DNA from: Gadus chalcogrammus | Taxonomy: Eukaryota > Chordata > Actinopteri > Gadiformes > Gadidae | Length of the DNA stretch: 64,000 nucleotides | Reading direction: 5' to 3' | Assembly (NCBI RefSeq): GCF_026213295.1 | Contig: NC_079414.1 | Span: 10,149,075-10,213,074, forward strand | Shown: positions 46,577 to 61,195 of the stretch, one piece after another | Numbering within the stretch: the first letter of the stretch is position 1 | Layout: each line of letters begins with the position of its first letter | The notes under the pieces: model-generated | The model's database searches: none | Seen by the model: only the letters and a program-made list of their open reading frames with translations | What the model was told of the DNA's origin: nothing | Made by a program: the position numbers and the translations under genes

Positions 46577-47547
46577 GTGCCCTCAAGTACTTTGCCTACC
46601 AGAGGGTCCGTTTCTCGAGTGTTGTAACAGGCAGCACGCACAAAGCGGTCAGCAAGTAGGGCACATTTAAATATGTTATCAAAAGGCACTGACAATGTAA
46701 AACGATGGCGATAATCATGGTTCTGTTGGTGCTCTGTGACCGAGGGAACGGGGTCGGGCTGCCCTTGGGGAGCCAGTGTTCTTACCCAAGTGATGTTAAC
46801 CGTATAATCAACATTCATCATTATCCACACATACAGTAATACATATAAATACATTCATTAAGGGGGTGCGTTTACAAGTGTTTGGAAAGAAAGTATTAAG
46901 AATGGAAAGAAAATATCAAAGGAAAAAAATTAAACTAGTGAAACTCAATTAGAGTATTTTAAATGTTTTTGTGCTTTGATGACACATTATTCTAGAAGTA
47001 TTTTAAGAATAAAAAGAAAGATGTTTACCATTATAAAAGTGGTAAAACTGGATTATTGTTTGTTATGGTTTCTATGTATTTTTTTCTTCTCTCTCTCTAT
47101 GTAACTTCAAGTGTTTTGTCATGCTTACGGTTCTCATTAAAGCTGGTTGGACATTTCACAGACTCGAGTGTTGTTACTGCGAATGGGTTGATGAAATAAA
47201 CACTGTTATTCAGCAGCATCATTCCCACATGACATCAAACGATGACACCCAGGCCAGCGGGCTGCCACAGTGAGAACACTAGCCACTGAGGCTTGCTTGG
47301 TTCACCAGCAAATCCTGAATAATGTTGTTCCTGGACGCTGTAAGAAAGCAGAAAATAGACGGTTGACACACTCATGGTCACCATGACCTTGCCAAAAGGA
47401 GACTACACAAACCTGTTGTGTTGCGAGGAAGCGTTCTGATTGGACATCTTAACGTGCCAGGTCCAATCAGAGTGGTGCTGTGTAAGCTGAGGTTCTGTAT
47501 AAAGGCGCCAAGGTCGAGGACGCCAGGTCATCTGTGAACCGTCCTCT
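46577..47547. other. sparcl1 3' UTR and upstream region of the intronless gene
   Basis: Candidate sparcl1 polyadenylation signals are AATAAA 47008 and ATTAAA 47134. The last 100 bp contain CCAAT (47463-47467) and TATAAAG (47498-47504), a compact promoter for the next gene. Confidence 0.65.
47463..47504 (+). promoter_or_regulatory. CCAAT and TATA boxes of the intronless gene
   Basis: CCAAT at 47463-47467 and TATAAAG at 47498-47504. The start of transcription would be near 47528, about 20-30 bp before the start codons at 47548 and 47560. Confidence 0.7.
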
Positions 47548-48300
47548 ATGAGATTCACCATGTTCGGAATGCTGTGGCTCATCCTTCACACCCTTGCTCT
47601 GCTGGCAGAGGGGGGGGTGTCCTCAGGAAGTGGCGAGGTTGCCGCTGGCAACGGGGGCGGGAACAACAACAACAACAATGGCGTTGGAGGCGGTGGCGTT
47701 GCGGCCGGCATTCCTCAGAACGGCGCTGGCCTTCCTCAGAACGGCTTGCAGCCACTCATCAATCCGGCGTATCAGCTGGTTCCGGTGGGGGGGTCCTTCT
47801 TCATCCAGCCCTTCGGGAATGCCCTGGCCCCCCAGGGCCCCCAGGGCCCGGTTCGGCAGCAGCAGCAGCTGGACCCCTTCGGGCCTTTGCAGCAGGGCGC
47901 AGGGGGCTTCTTCCTGGGGCCGCAAGCTGTGAATCTGATACCCCAGTCCCAGGGTGGGGTTGTCCAGGTGGGTGCTGCCGGCGTCGGAGGGGCCCCCCTG
48001 TACACAGTGCTGTCCCAGCACGGGGGCCCCCGGGGGCCCATGTTTCTCCAGGGCCAGCAGCTCCAGCTGGTGCCATTGAACCCGCAGAACCAGATTCTCC
48101 AGAGCCAGCTGCAGCAGGGGCCGGTGTTGAGGGGGGCAGTGGGGAACGTGGCGGCGGGCCGGGCCAGGGCCAGGCGCTCGGTGGCGGCCAACCGTGGGAG
48201 GATGCTGGCGCTGGCCAGGATGGGGGCGACGGCGAGTCCGACGGGGCCGGCGGAGGAGGAGTCCTCTGGGATGGACACAGAGGAGCAGATGACCGTCTGA
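47548..48300 (+). CDS. Intronless secreted Gly/Gln/Pro-rich protein in the SCPP cluster
   Basis: Not recognised as a named gene. A single 250-codon frame lies between a TATA box at 47498 and AATAAA at 48406. A second in-frame ATG at 47560 has the better context (ACCATG) and starts the hydrophobic signal MFGMLWLILHTLALLAEG, so it may be the true start. Then come an Asn6 run with Gly-rich flanks (residues 36-50), a Pro/Gln/Gly-rich body (QPFGNALAPQGPQGP, QQQQLDPFGPLQQ, LNPQNQILQSQLQQ), a furin-like site RARR at 207-210 followed by S, and an acidic end EEESSGMDTEEQ. There are no Cys residues. The body resembles the P/Q-rich exon of odam (SPFGPQGPQ, VNLNPQ). Position and composition suggest a P/Q-rich SCPP that lost its introns; a lineage-specific gene is the alternative. 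At least two other frames are also open here because of high GC. Confidence 0.75.
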   Translation: MRFTMFGMLWLILHTLALLAEGGVSSGSGEVAAGNGGGNNNNNNGVGGGGVAAGIPQNGAGLPQNGLQPLINPAYQLVPVGGSFFIQPFGNALAPQGPQGPVRQQQQLDPFGPLQQGAGGFFLGPQAVNLIPQSQGGVVQVGAAGVGGAPLYTVLSQHGGPRGPMFLQGQQLQLVPLNPQNQILQSQLQQGPVLRGAVGNVAAGRARARRSVAANRGRMLALARMGATASPTGPAEEESSGMDTEEQMTV

Positions 48301-48749
48301 GACCAGCATTCACTCAGACATCTGATGATTGCTTCCTGTAGGTGCCCTGATTGTTGAGTGATTTTATGTGTTTTGTGATATGAATCAACACTGTGATGAT
48401 AAACCAATAAAACATGTATATAAATGAAATTGCGTTTTCGTGTCCCATCATACTATTTAATAGAGGCTGCGTACAAAAGGCCTGGGAATATCACTGTTAA
48501 CGGACAGAGATAACTTGTATTTCGGCCATTGAGGTGTGATTCAGCATTGGTAACAGAACATGAAGTTTCTACTTGGGTAATACTTGGTCCTATTTGGTCC
48601 GATCTAATCTTCTACTACAGACCCATGAAATCCACGGTGATATACCTGATCACTCAATTATAGGCCACCATCTTGGTCAACACACATAGTAACAAACAAC
48701 CATAAAGAAAAACAGGACAAAAGCCACTTAACAGAAATGACAGTGTGGG

Positions 48750-48874
<125 letters not shown>

Positions 48875-50131
48875 TACCCAACATATTGAGACATCTGAAG
48901 TTATATTTGGAGAAGGCGAGACAGAGGCATTTGTCACCAGAGCTAACTGCTATAGGAGGACTTGTGTTGGAAACCGCACGGCAGGCAGCATGTAATTAAT
49001 GCAAAGCTCCAGACGCCCTGAGAGGGTGTTTACCTGCCGGGATGTGGTGGGGTGGTTCACGCTGTCAGCAGGGCGCAAGCCGGGCCAAACACATCCCAGA
49101 CAACGACTCTACATACCATAACACCGCGGGACGCCACCACACTGTGAAAAAGACACGGCTCAACCAGAGAACACATCCAATAAGGCAGCCATGTGTTGCC
49201 CATAACGTTTTTAATTTCTGATCACTTTACTTTATTATAGTACTTTATTACTTATTAGAATCAATTAAACGCCGATATCAAAGACACTATTCGAAAAATA
49301 CTATTTACTAAGACTATAGGGGTCGCCCATCTTGACATCACATCACATTGATGCCTCCATTTTGGAAGCATAAGAGCACGGCAATGTTTGTTATTGTCTT
49401 GGTAGTTATGTGTTTTTGGTAGTTGTTTCGTAATTAAAGAGGAAATGATTTGTCATTAGGGGATTGTATTTTTGTGTTTGGAACTGACACAGTGTTTCTC
49501 CTGCTACACACGGCAAAACAAAGTCTTTGTTAGCCTAATGATATATTTATGCTGAGTATCCCCAAACAAATGATGCATTCTGATGTACAAGCCTTAGCAT
49601 TCCCTTATTTCATGTAGACCTAGATGGGAAAGGGGATTGTGACTTTGTTGACATTCATTTCAAGTAAAGCCTCTTACTAATCAGGCTATTTTTAAATGCA
49701 CTATAACATTTCTTAATTTTAAATTTACTGAGAAGGGAATGTTTCATTTTGATAAATTAAATTCAAGTCAATCCCGATGTGAGGCCTTTAGAGCCAATTG
49801 AACAATCAGGTTCTTGTGACAAGACCAAGTCATCTATGCAACCCTAGTGTACTACATTATGTCACATACATTCCTCAGATGAAAGACGTCTGTTGGAGCA
49901 GACGTCTGGTAGAGCAGACTTTACAGTATGGCTCAACCACAAGGCCCATATATAACTCCACACACAACCTCAGGCGGTCTGGGAGCTCAGATGTGAATCT
50001 TTCTTGTGTCATCCAATCTGAAATGTGAACTGAATACGTACTAATTTGTCAATTTTTCAGTGTATAAATCTGAAATAATCTTTATAGAATCTACAACAGA
50101 ACTGTACCATACCAGCAGTTATGAATGATCT

Positions 50132-50166
50132 CAACAGAACCGGAAGCACAGCTTCCGGTTCTGTTG
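50132..50166. other. Perfect 16-bp inverted repeat with 3-nt loop
   Basis: CAACAGAACCGGAAGC, loop ACA, then its exact complement. It would form a stable hairpin. It is isolated, with no TIR-like flanks seen. Confidence 0.85.
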
Positions 50167-51033
50167 TTCCTTAAGGTCGGGTTGGAGTCCCGACGTGGGT
50201 ACCAGAGAGACTATTGATCTGGACTTAAATACAATGCACTTTCTAAAATGCTTTTTTTTTTTTTCCTTGCCTTTTATTTTCCTTTATCTGTTTTACTCAT
50301 TTTTTGCATATGTTTTCTTTTATTTATTTTATTGTATGACAATGTTCATATGTGAAGCACTTTGAGTCTGCCTTGTGTATGCTATGTGTATGCCTTGCCT
50401 TGCCTGATTTCAAATCCAGGGTTCTCAAGTAAGAACTGGACAACATATTCATATTTACATGACATTCAGTAATTTAGCAGACTGGGTTTCTGTTCAAAGG
50501 GATTCAGAGGTGAGGCAGACATAATAGTAGTGGGACTAGCAACAAAAAGTAGTTTAGTACTGCATTAGCACTGCATTTGTAGTTTTCTGTACGATAGAAA
50601 AGTACATATAACAGCAGAATTCAAAGTGGCATTTAGGGAAAGAGATGTGCAAATAAGCAAAACATATCCAGGTAGGTGAGTTATGCTTTAACCGCAGCTA
50701 ATAACTTTAATGATGGAAGGTGAGTGATGTCCCACCGTTCCACATCATCTGTGGTTTGCGTTGTAACCACTGTCCACAGGATTTGGTGTTCCAAACTCTT
50801 TGTCTCTGGGCTGTTGACTAACTATCCCCACATTGCTGAATCACAGTGTTGTTACCAGCAAACGGTGTTAGCCTGGTGGCTATCTAGGCTGAAAATATCT
50901 TTAAAAATAGAACTCATATTGTGTTGGTATTATCGAAGTATCCTTTGAAAAAAAGAAAAGCTATTTCAGGCCTGAATGACCCATAAGTGACAGAATGTGC
51001 GTCTCTAATTGGCTCCCAACGATCTCTCCCAGC

Positions 51034-51112
51034 GATATAAGGTGTCTCTATGGATGAGCCGCCCACCCTAGTGCAGCTGAACGTGGAGTCCAGGCATCGT
51101 TGTAACTCCTTG
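51034..51112 (+). promoter_or_regulatory. TATA box and 5' UTR exon of the Gly/Met-rich SCPP
   Basis: GATATAAG at 51034-51041, with an ATTGG (inverted CCAAT) at 51008. The probable 5' UTR exon runs from about 51065 to 51112, with donor GTATGT. Confidence 0.65.
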
Positions 51113-51309
51113 GTATGTAACGCAGCATTGGTGATTTACAGGATGTATTCTGTGATTAACAAGTGTAAACAAAGTACATGGATGTGAATGATACATTCTG
51201 TCAGATGTAGACACTGTATCTCATATTGAAACAATATTCACCAACACATGTTCTAGGCTGTGATTCAAATTTTCTTCTGACTTTTGGCAACAATTTCAGA
51301 CCGAGGATC

Positions 51310-53658
<2,349 letters not shown>

Positions 53659-53938
53659 AATAATGTTTTAATAAACTGGAGACATAATGGCTATAATTGG
53701 CTTGAAATAAAGGCTTAAAATAAAGTGACCTTATGCATGCACCATGTTTTTGGACTATCTAAAACATCCAGAAAGAATATTGAATCAAATGATTGATGTT
53801 TCTAAAGCAATTTTCTATGAATAAATTGAGCTAATTCATCATCATGAATACTGTTTTGTTTGTCAACGATTTTACTATATGTAAGTTTGTATGTGTAACA
53901 AACGTATTATATATATATATATATATATATATACATAC

Positions 53939-54024
<86 letters not shown>

Positions 54025-54920
54025 GTACATAAATATATACATATATATAGATACATAATGTATATATATATATATATATATACATATATACTTACCATTA
54101 TATAATATATATAAGTGTGTCGATAAATATATTAACACATTGTGCCAATTAAATGAAGTGAAATGAGACCCACTAATCTATAATGGACCAATGGCGCCAT
54201 CTAGAGAACAATTATCTGACTACACATTCCTCTGCGCATCACATCACAGCTCATCAAAAGATATATCTTGCTTCTTTGTGATGGTTCGAATATTAATGAC
54301 GATACTAAACACACTTTTGTTAAAAACACTAACTTTGAATACTTTATAGTTATATACAAATAAAACTTGCATATATAAAACGATATGTTCAAATATAATT
54401 GTAGTTTGTCACTATCGTTGCTGTTAAGGAAAGATTAGCTTGGCTCGAGGGCACCGGCAGGAGCCTTAACCAAGGCTCAGGTGAACCATCATATTACTAC
54501 TGAACAAGTTGAGAGCAAACCTTTCAAAATGTCCAATTTCAATTGCGACTTTTGGTTTTCAGTTATTTTGTGCACTTTTTAGTGGCTGTGAAGAACATAA
54601 ACCACAACCTGAATTTCAACCTGAATCACAACCCCTAACTCTGTAACCAGAAGACATAAGAAACAAACATTGTTAATTGAGAGACATAAGTTATCAGCTT
54701 AATCGTAAAGACCTAAAACTCACCATGTCTTGAATTTTGCAGACAATGACATCCACATAATAATATAGCCGGCCATCTCATGGCGTCACTGTCTGACCGG
54801 GCAGAGTCTACTGCAGTGATGCACGTCTTGTCTGACCTGGCAGAGTCTGCTGCTGTTATGTGCGTCTGTCCTGTTGACCGCACCATGTTTCGCCCAGACT
54901 ATAACAGTCAGGCTCCAACA
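53659..54920. other. Intergenic region between two SCPP genes
   Basis: Contains a 200-bp (AT)n-rich tract (53908-54115) and an imperfect direct duplication at 54785-54870 (GTCTGACC(G/T)GGCAGAGTCT words). No gene seen. Confidence 0.6.
53908..54115. repeat. (TA)n / TATACA-type microsatellite
   Basis: Alternating TA with ACATA and AGAGA interruptions, highly self-complementary. Confidence 0.97.
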
Positions 54921-55131
54921 GCAGATATGGACAGAATTGAAACAGGATAACAGTCAAGCAGTCACTCAGCTACAGAGCAGGGAACTCAAAAAAGGTAAGT
55001 GCATTGCATGCAACTACTGTGTTATAATATTTGGAAAAATTACTTTTAAAGGCAATGATTCCATCTCACATGTGAAACAATGTTTTTGCGATTCAAGCTA
55101 CAGGTGGTCCTAACGCTGTTATTGAAGCAAC

Positions 55132-57526
55132 ATGATGCTGCAGACTACTCTCGTGCTGGTTTGCCTGCTGGGTACCAGTCTATCTCTTCCAGTAAGTAAC
55201 CTCTTCTCTGTGTCGTTCATAAGGTGTTTAATAAATACAGCTCTCTGTCTTTAAGAAATGGTCAGTAATGTGCCTCTCATGATATTTCATAGATGAGGAT
55301 AGGAATCCTTGCAAGCAACAGCAATGAGGTAACGTTACTATGATATCTCATCTTTATGGGCTGTTTCTCTCATTTAAGACATAAAACAACAATACAACAT
55401 CAACATTGCTCTTTCACACGTTTTTAGATCCTGAGATTCAATGGGCTGACTCTGGCGACCCTGGGACAAACTCAAATGCAGGTAACGATCCAAAGTCATA
55501 AATTCAGTTACCAACGGGTCTTGCCTTATTCATAAGTTAGATAATGGCGCTTGCTAACCTTATACCCATGTTACATTTACCCGTAACAATGAATAGCACA
55601 AAAGCCTTTGTGATGGCAACCACATAGAGCGGCAAAACGGAATGTTTACTCTTTGTTCTGGTCCGTCTCCTCCAGGGATCTTCCATGCTTCCCCCCTACG
55701 TCTTCCAGCAGCAGCCAGAATTGATGTACACGCCCCAGGTGGTCAACCTCAACCCTCAGATTGGGAGCCCCTTCGGCCCCCAGGGCCCCCAGTTCATGTA
55801 CCCCAACCAGGGCACCCAGCAGCAGTTTGTGTACCCTCCCAACCAGGGCAGCCAGCCGCTGAACCCAGTGTACCTCCCCAACAACCAGCAGGACCAGCTC
55901 GGGCCCCTGGCCCCCAACGCCCCCTCAGGGCCCCAACAGCCGCAGAACCCAGTGCAGGTAGGTGTCTGTGGTTGTGTTGTACACCTGGTGTTCATGTGAC
56001 TACTCCACCAATGAGTGTGGCTGGGAGTGCATGATTTTTAAGCTGTGTGTATTCATACATGTGTAATTCAATTTGTTTGTTTGTGTGTGTGTCTTGGTTT
56101 GCACGTGTGTTCGTGCCTTGGCCCCTGTGTTTGTGTGTTTGTGTGTGTGCTTTGGTATGTTTATGATCATCCGTAGATGACCCCACAGTTCCAGTACCCT
56201 GTGTATGGATATCCCCAACAACAACCGAACATGCAGGTAAGGAGGAAAAATCCTGTAAAAATCCTGTAAAAATCCTGTCAACATCCCCTGCCCCCATGAG
56301 ATCTATCTCACTTCTAAATCCTTCTAACTAACCGTTTCCGCAGGGCTTCCCTTACTACCTGACCCCCTACGGCTACCCCCAGAGGAACCCCATGGTGATG
56401 CAGCCCAACCAGGGCCAGGTGAACCAGTTGAACCAGCCGAACCAACAGACCCCCCTGGACCGAACAACGCAGAAACCACAGCTCCCCCTGCAGGTGTGGA
56501 CATGTTGGTTCGGAGCGTCTTACAGGGGATTTTAGCTGCAGGCTCAGAACTTCAGCCTACACAGTCAAAAACACGCAACCTCAGCAGTGGTGATAGGTTT
56601 CAGAAACAACAGATACATTGGGGACCACAGGAGCATGTGCGAGGGGCGGTCTCAAACGTTGTCAGAACCCTTATCACGCTTGACAACTCTGGAGATGTAT
56701 TTTAGAAGGAAGTAGCAGACTTCTTGTGTTTCCCAGAGAATTGGATGAATTGATATTAGGGGTCAGTCACCCTTCAAAGGAGAGCAGAATCCTGAACACC
56801 TCCTGAAGAAAAGTGTGCATCAGATGTTAAACACCAGCTACTTTGAGCATGAATTGTGATTGGCTGATGTCCTTGAGTTATGTAACACAAAGAAAGTGTG
56901 ATCCACATAAAGTACAGGGTAATAGAACTTGGTTGGATAGTGCTGACTTTGACTTGAGTCTAGAGTTTAATTAAAATAGATCAATCTATTTGGATGCTCA
57001 AATTCCAAAGTGTAGTGTAAGAGTGTCTTGCTCTGGCCTCCATGAGGATTTTCTGCAATCTTTCAAAGACACCATTGGTAGGAAATTTCAGTTTGCTGTC
57101 GTTTTTGTGTAGTTAAACATACTATATTTCTACCATTTTCAGCAGTCTTTCCAGCCAAACGCACCAGTAGACAAGGTGAGTGATGTTGCAGGTAGAGGAA
57201 GGATTTGTCTGATTATATACCATGGTTTTCATTCTCATTTCATTGTGAGTATGATTATATAGAAGTGTAACTATGATGTCATCAACAGACACGGCAGGTC
57301 ATGACTCAGAAGGAGACGTTTACGTCTCCTCCTGAAAACCGCGGCGACGCGGTCGGGCCTGGTATCGATGAGGTAAGAACTGTGATTTTCACAGTAAAAG
57401 TCCCCTCTAAGTATGCTTTTATTTGTACCAAACATTCTATGGACAATCCGTCTTCAATACTAACACAAGCTTTCTTTTATATCTCAACAGGGACACTCAA
57501 ACTTCCCTTTCCTGTTTGAGCCATAA
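55132..57526 (+). CDS. odam: odam, odontogenic ameloblast-associated protein, complete (264 aa)
   Basis: Secreted P/Q-rich SCPP of ameloblasts and junctional epithelium. Coding exons: 55132-55191, 55293-55328, 55428-55481, 55676-55957, 56177-56236, 56344-56493, 57143-57175, 57289-57372, 57491-57526, all phase 0. Signal MMLQTTLVLVCLLGTSLSLP. The next exon has RIGILASNSNE, matching the human ODAM motif RLMSASNSNE in the same exon position; then ILRFNGLTLATLGQ against the human LLLNLNNGQLL. The large exon has MLPPYVFQQQPE (human MPYVFSFKMPQE), followed by FGPQGPQ and Asn/Gln/Pro repeats. FQYPVYGYPQQQ parallels human FQYYPVYMVLP. The protein ends GHSNFPFLFEP. A 5' UTR exon ending at 54994 (donor GTAAGT) is likely. 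AATAAA lies at about 57666. Identification rests on remembered human ODAM and on exon order. Confidence 0.82.
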
Positions 57527-57945
57527 AAAGATAGTTGAGGGAAGGTTATACTGTATGTGCACGGCCATAGTGTCTGGAACAGCTATGCAAAAAAGAACCT
57601 GAAATGGTATGAGGTGAAACTTTGTACTGTCTTCTTCAGAAGTCTGCACTGTATTGAAAGTTGGTAAATAAAGAACTTTGTAAACGCTGAAGGACTTTTT
57701 TAATTTGATCAAAGTCACCATGCAAGCAAACAAAAGGACATAATTATATCAGTAATCATTCGACACAAGACGCTCCAGCTGAAATGAATGCACATCATTT
57801 CCATTTCAGCATTTTGAGAAGGACCATTGTTGACTTCTCCCTGCAAGGTTTGGGGAACAAGAGAGATAATTAGCTCGATGATACATGATGATGCATGGTA
57901 TCAGTGTAATTATATTAATCAAAATAACTTTACCTTATAGCCAAG
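57527..57945. other. Convergent gap between odam and the minus-strand SCPP
   Basis: odam 3' UTR with AATAAA near 57666. A TTTAAT at about 57698 could be the minus-strand ATTAAA signal of the neighbour. Nothing else seen. Confidence 0.5.
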
Positions 57946-60872
57946 TCAGATTAGCTGTGCTATCTTCTCGCTGTTTGCTTCATTCTGAAAATGAATCAGT
58001 CTGATTTCATGAGAACAATAATAGTCCAGTCCCAAGCATGTGTCTCACCTTGTGTTATTGTTTTTCTCTTGGAATATGTATAATTGCGAGGAAAAGGCTT
58101 CCTAAAACCCCATTTGTTGGACATCAAGGACAATCCAATCTCCAGTGAAATGATATTTACTTACCCATTTAGAGCTTTGTATAAGAGTGGTTTGGAGGGG
58201 ACAACAATAAAGGGTGAAATGGCATTAATTGCAGTATCAAAAACCTTATATTTTGGACAGTATGTATTCTAAGACATACAAATAAATTATACAGTCAAAT
58301 ATTGGTACTCACTGGAATGTAAATCCCATATTCAAAGGATATCCTGTTCTATTAAAGAAAAATATTGATTATAATACCCAAACGAGATTGTCATTAGGCC
58401 ATTTTCAGAATTGTTTTACTTAAATTACCGTTGCAGTTGCAGTGGGATTGAGGACAACCTTCAAATATGGCTAAAGTCAAGGGAACACACAATGCATCAC
58501 TGCATTATTTGCTAAAGAACAATATATTGCAAAACAAACATTCTTATTAGGATTTCTGTTTTAAAATGTCAAACAAATAGAGGTTAACTACCTGAGGCCT
58601 TCGTTGGTATGGCATTCCATACGGTCCATACTGTAAATTAGGTATTAGTCAGTTTATAATCCATCAAATAATTGACCAATAATATATAATTTAAAAAAAA
58701 ATCTATACCATGCTCGCAGGTGCAGGGAGCCCATTCTGTTGGAGAAAAGAGTTTAAAATCGAAACTGTTCAGGATAAACACATAATGGCTTCTAGGGTAA
58801 CTAACATATATTGGAAGAAATAAATACCATCTTTGATTCCTTTGGCATGGGTGGTTGTTTTTCATCCTGAAATTAATTAAATAGTTTATGGGCTAATAGC
58901 ACAATTATATATGGGCTGTTATAGGCATTTTATATAAATGCCTTAGTGATCATAAAATCATATTATAAAATGAATGAAATACCTTTGGTAGTAGGTATAT
59001 ATTCTCCCCCTGAAATAACCAATTTCAAGAATGAATATATTGTAAGTCCTTGTTTTACAAACAGTGGTTTATAAACTATTTGTCAAGAAGAAAACATATT
59101 AATGTTTACCTCTTTCAGGTGAAGACCAGTGACATTCTGAAAAGAAAATTCACATAATTTGTGATACATATAGAAATGTTTATATATATATATAGCTTAT
59201 TTGTCATGATGTAAATATATGATTAAAAAGCATAATATTACCTCAAATGAGACATTGTCAGCCTGTAGTATGACCAAATACAAGTAAAAGTTTAAAATTG
59301 TATCGCAAATACAATTGATAAAATACAATTATATTGTCCATCAAAGTACAATGCACCCACCTTGAATATGGGGATGAACTTTTGTTTCTCCTAAAACAAT
59401 GAACATGTTTTTACGTTAAATATTTAGATCTTCAAACACAGCGTTCCGATGGATCAGAAGATCACTGAACAATAACCCACCAGCTGACCCGGCTCCAGGG
59501 GGGTCCCGCCCATTAGAAAGCCCTCCAGCAGGTCCATGTCCGCGGCCCCTGGGCCAGGCACTGGGGCCCTACCAGGCTAGAGAGCAGAATGGACAGACAT
59601 AAACCAATGGGTATTTAACTATATCACATTCTCTGGCTGGTCTCTGGCTGCCGGTGGTCTTAGTGACAGCAGGCCCCAAATCAGCAGACTTTGGTTAGAG
59701 AAGAACAAGCGCATTATTTTTGTTTGTTCCACAATTGCTAACTGCTATGCTAACCCAGGCTATGCTAAACCACAGTACTTACAGTTTGGGTTTGCGAGGT
59801 AGTGGCTAATGTTTCTCCCACCTGAACAAGGGGCTTCCCTTCCGCTCCACTCTGTTTGAAAGAGTAAAAGAATTAAGATGAAACAAAAATCCTCACAATT
59901 GACACTAAGAAGCCATTCAGACTTAATTCACTGAGATATCAGGTAGACACAGCACCTTGTCACCCCTGGAAGTCACTGGAGGAGCCCCAGTCGTCTGAGG
60001 GTCTGACACAGGTGCTCCCACTGTGGTCATCTGGGAACATCCATGCCCTGCTCCGTGAGAAGGTCTGCCTGGATGCCCAGGTGGCAACTTTCCCGGCTGG
60101 GTGAAACACATTTTCATGTGTCAGTTTCAAAACAAAACCATAAGGATAATGCTGGAAAGCAGTGGCTAAGTCTCTGGTGAGAACGCCGCTAGCTGGCGCA
60201 AACCGAGAACGCGGGCGTCGCGCATGACTGTCAGGCGTTCCACGCCCTCTGAAGTGTTGAGGTTCAGACCGTAATGTGTCTAGGGCGATGGCATTTACAG
60301 TCAAAGGTTCCTAGAAACATTGGTGCGTGTCCTTAGCAAAGTTACTGCGAATCCGCAACTAAAAGAGCTACGGCCCTGCGTGTGGACACTCAACTCACAT
60401 TGCAGCGAGGTGCACACAAAGTGTAATATAAAAATGAACGCATTCTATTATCAAAAAAAAGATTGCACTGTTGTTACAAATGTTGCTAATCTGAGAAAGG
60501 ACATATGTGGAAGTTAAAATCATATCCACGGTCAGATTGATTAGGCGTGGCACTTGGTTGAGGGCACATGCCGCCCCAGGCGGCCCCTTAAGCAAACCAC
60601 TGAAGGCCAGAGCTTGGGAGGGGTTGAACTCCATCCTTACCCCCGTGGGTCTGCCTGGGAAGTTGGGTTCCCATCGAGGCCCTCCAGGTCCTCTAGCGAA
60701 CGGTCCACCTCTTCGCCATGGCCGGCTTGGATCAGGCTGGAGACAATGTATTATATTAAACTATGGCCACATTGTTGGCCACGGCCAATGCATGCAGGTA
60801 CATATGCCCTGTTATACTCACACGAGCAGCCACAACGGACAGAAGAACGGCGAAAATACACAGGAATTTCAT
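57946..60872 (-). CDS. Pro/Gly-rich SCPP with 14 small exons (245 aa), unnamed
   Basis: Not recognised as a named gene. Coding exons on the minus strand: 60872-60822, 60736-60641, 60096-59956, 59851-59783, 59576-59481, 59390-59361, 59262-59242, 59136-59110, 59009-58983, 58866-58828, 58735-58709, 58630-58592, 58348-58313, 57984-57946. Every exon is a multiple of three with GT-AG borders (phase 0). Signal MKFLCIFAVLLSVVAAR. Then Pro/Gly/Arg-rich exons (GPFARGPGGPRW, PGHPGRPSHGAGHG), a Thr/Pro segment (TTGAPPVTSR), DMDLLEGFLMGG, and a string of microexons of 7-13 codons (EKQKFIPIFK, ADNVSFE, NVTGLHLKE, GENIYLLPK, YGPYGMPYQRRPQ), ending NEANSEKIAQLI. For exon 4 the strong donor GTAAGT was chosen over an inner GTGGGA. 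For exon 13 the acceptor TAG|AAC avoids a stop. A few microexons could be missed or miscalled. Scpp5/scpp7/scpp9-type genes are candidates. Confidence 0.72.
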
Positions 60873-61020
60873 AGCTGATCAATAGCCCCTGTGTATAGAA
60901 AAAGGGTTATTTATTTATTAGGGTTTTTATTTTCAAAGATCAACCGTTTGATCTGCTCCAAGAAAAGGCTCTGTTTCTGATTGTTCTCTTCAGCAGATTA
61001 ACATACAAGCTCAATATTAG

Positions 61021-61195
61021 GAGCAGGGTAGTCTATTGGTTAGGTTGTTGGACTCTCAGATTCTAGGTTCGAACTTTAACGTCTGCAGTCTACGTATTGG
61101 CGTCCCTGTGCCAGCTGTCCTAACCCCACCTGCTCCTAAATTACATCTAACACAATTCTGCAAGACGTTTCGGATAAAAGAGTCTGGTTAATGAC
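61021..61195 (+). repeat. tRNA-derived SINE, plus orientation
   Basis: The A-box-like TAGTCTATTGGTTAGG and B-box-like AGGTTCGAACTTTA form the tRNA head. The tail ends TTTCGGATAAAAGAGTCTGG, the fish SINE tail. Length about 175 bp. Confidence 0.75.

Noticed and set aside
47574..48341. Alternative frames of over 200 codons over the intronless gene
   Set aside because: These come from high GC content; only the 47548 frame has a signal peptide, the P/Q-rich SCPP-like body and a proper context.
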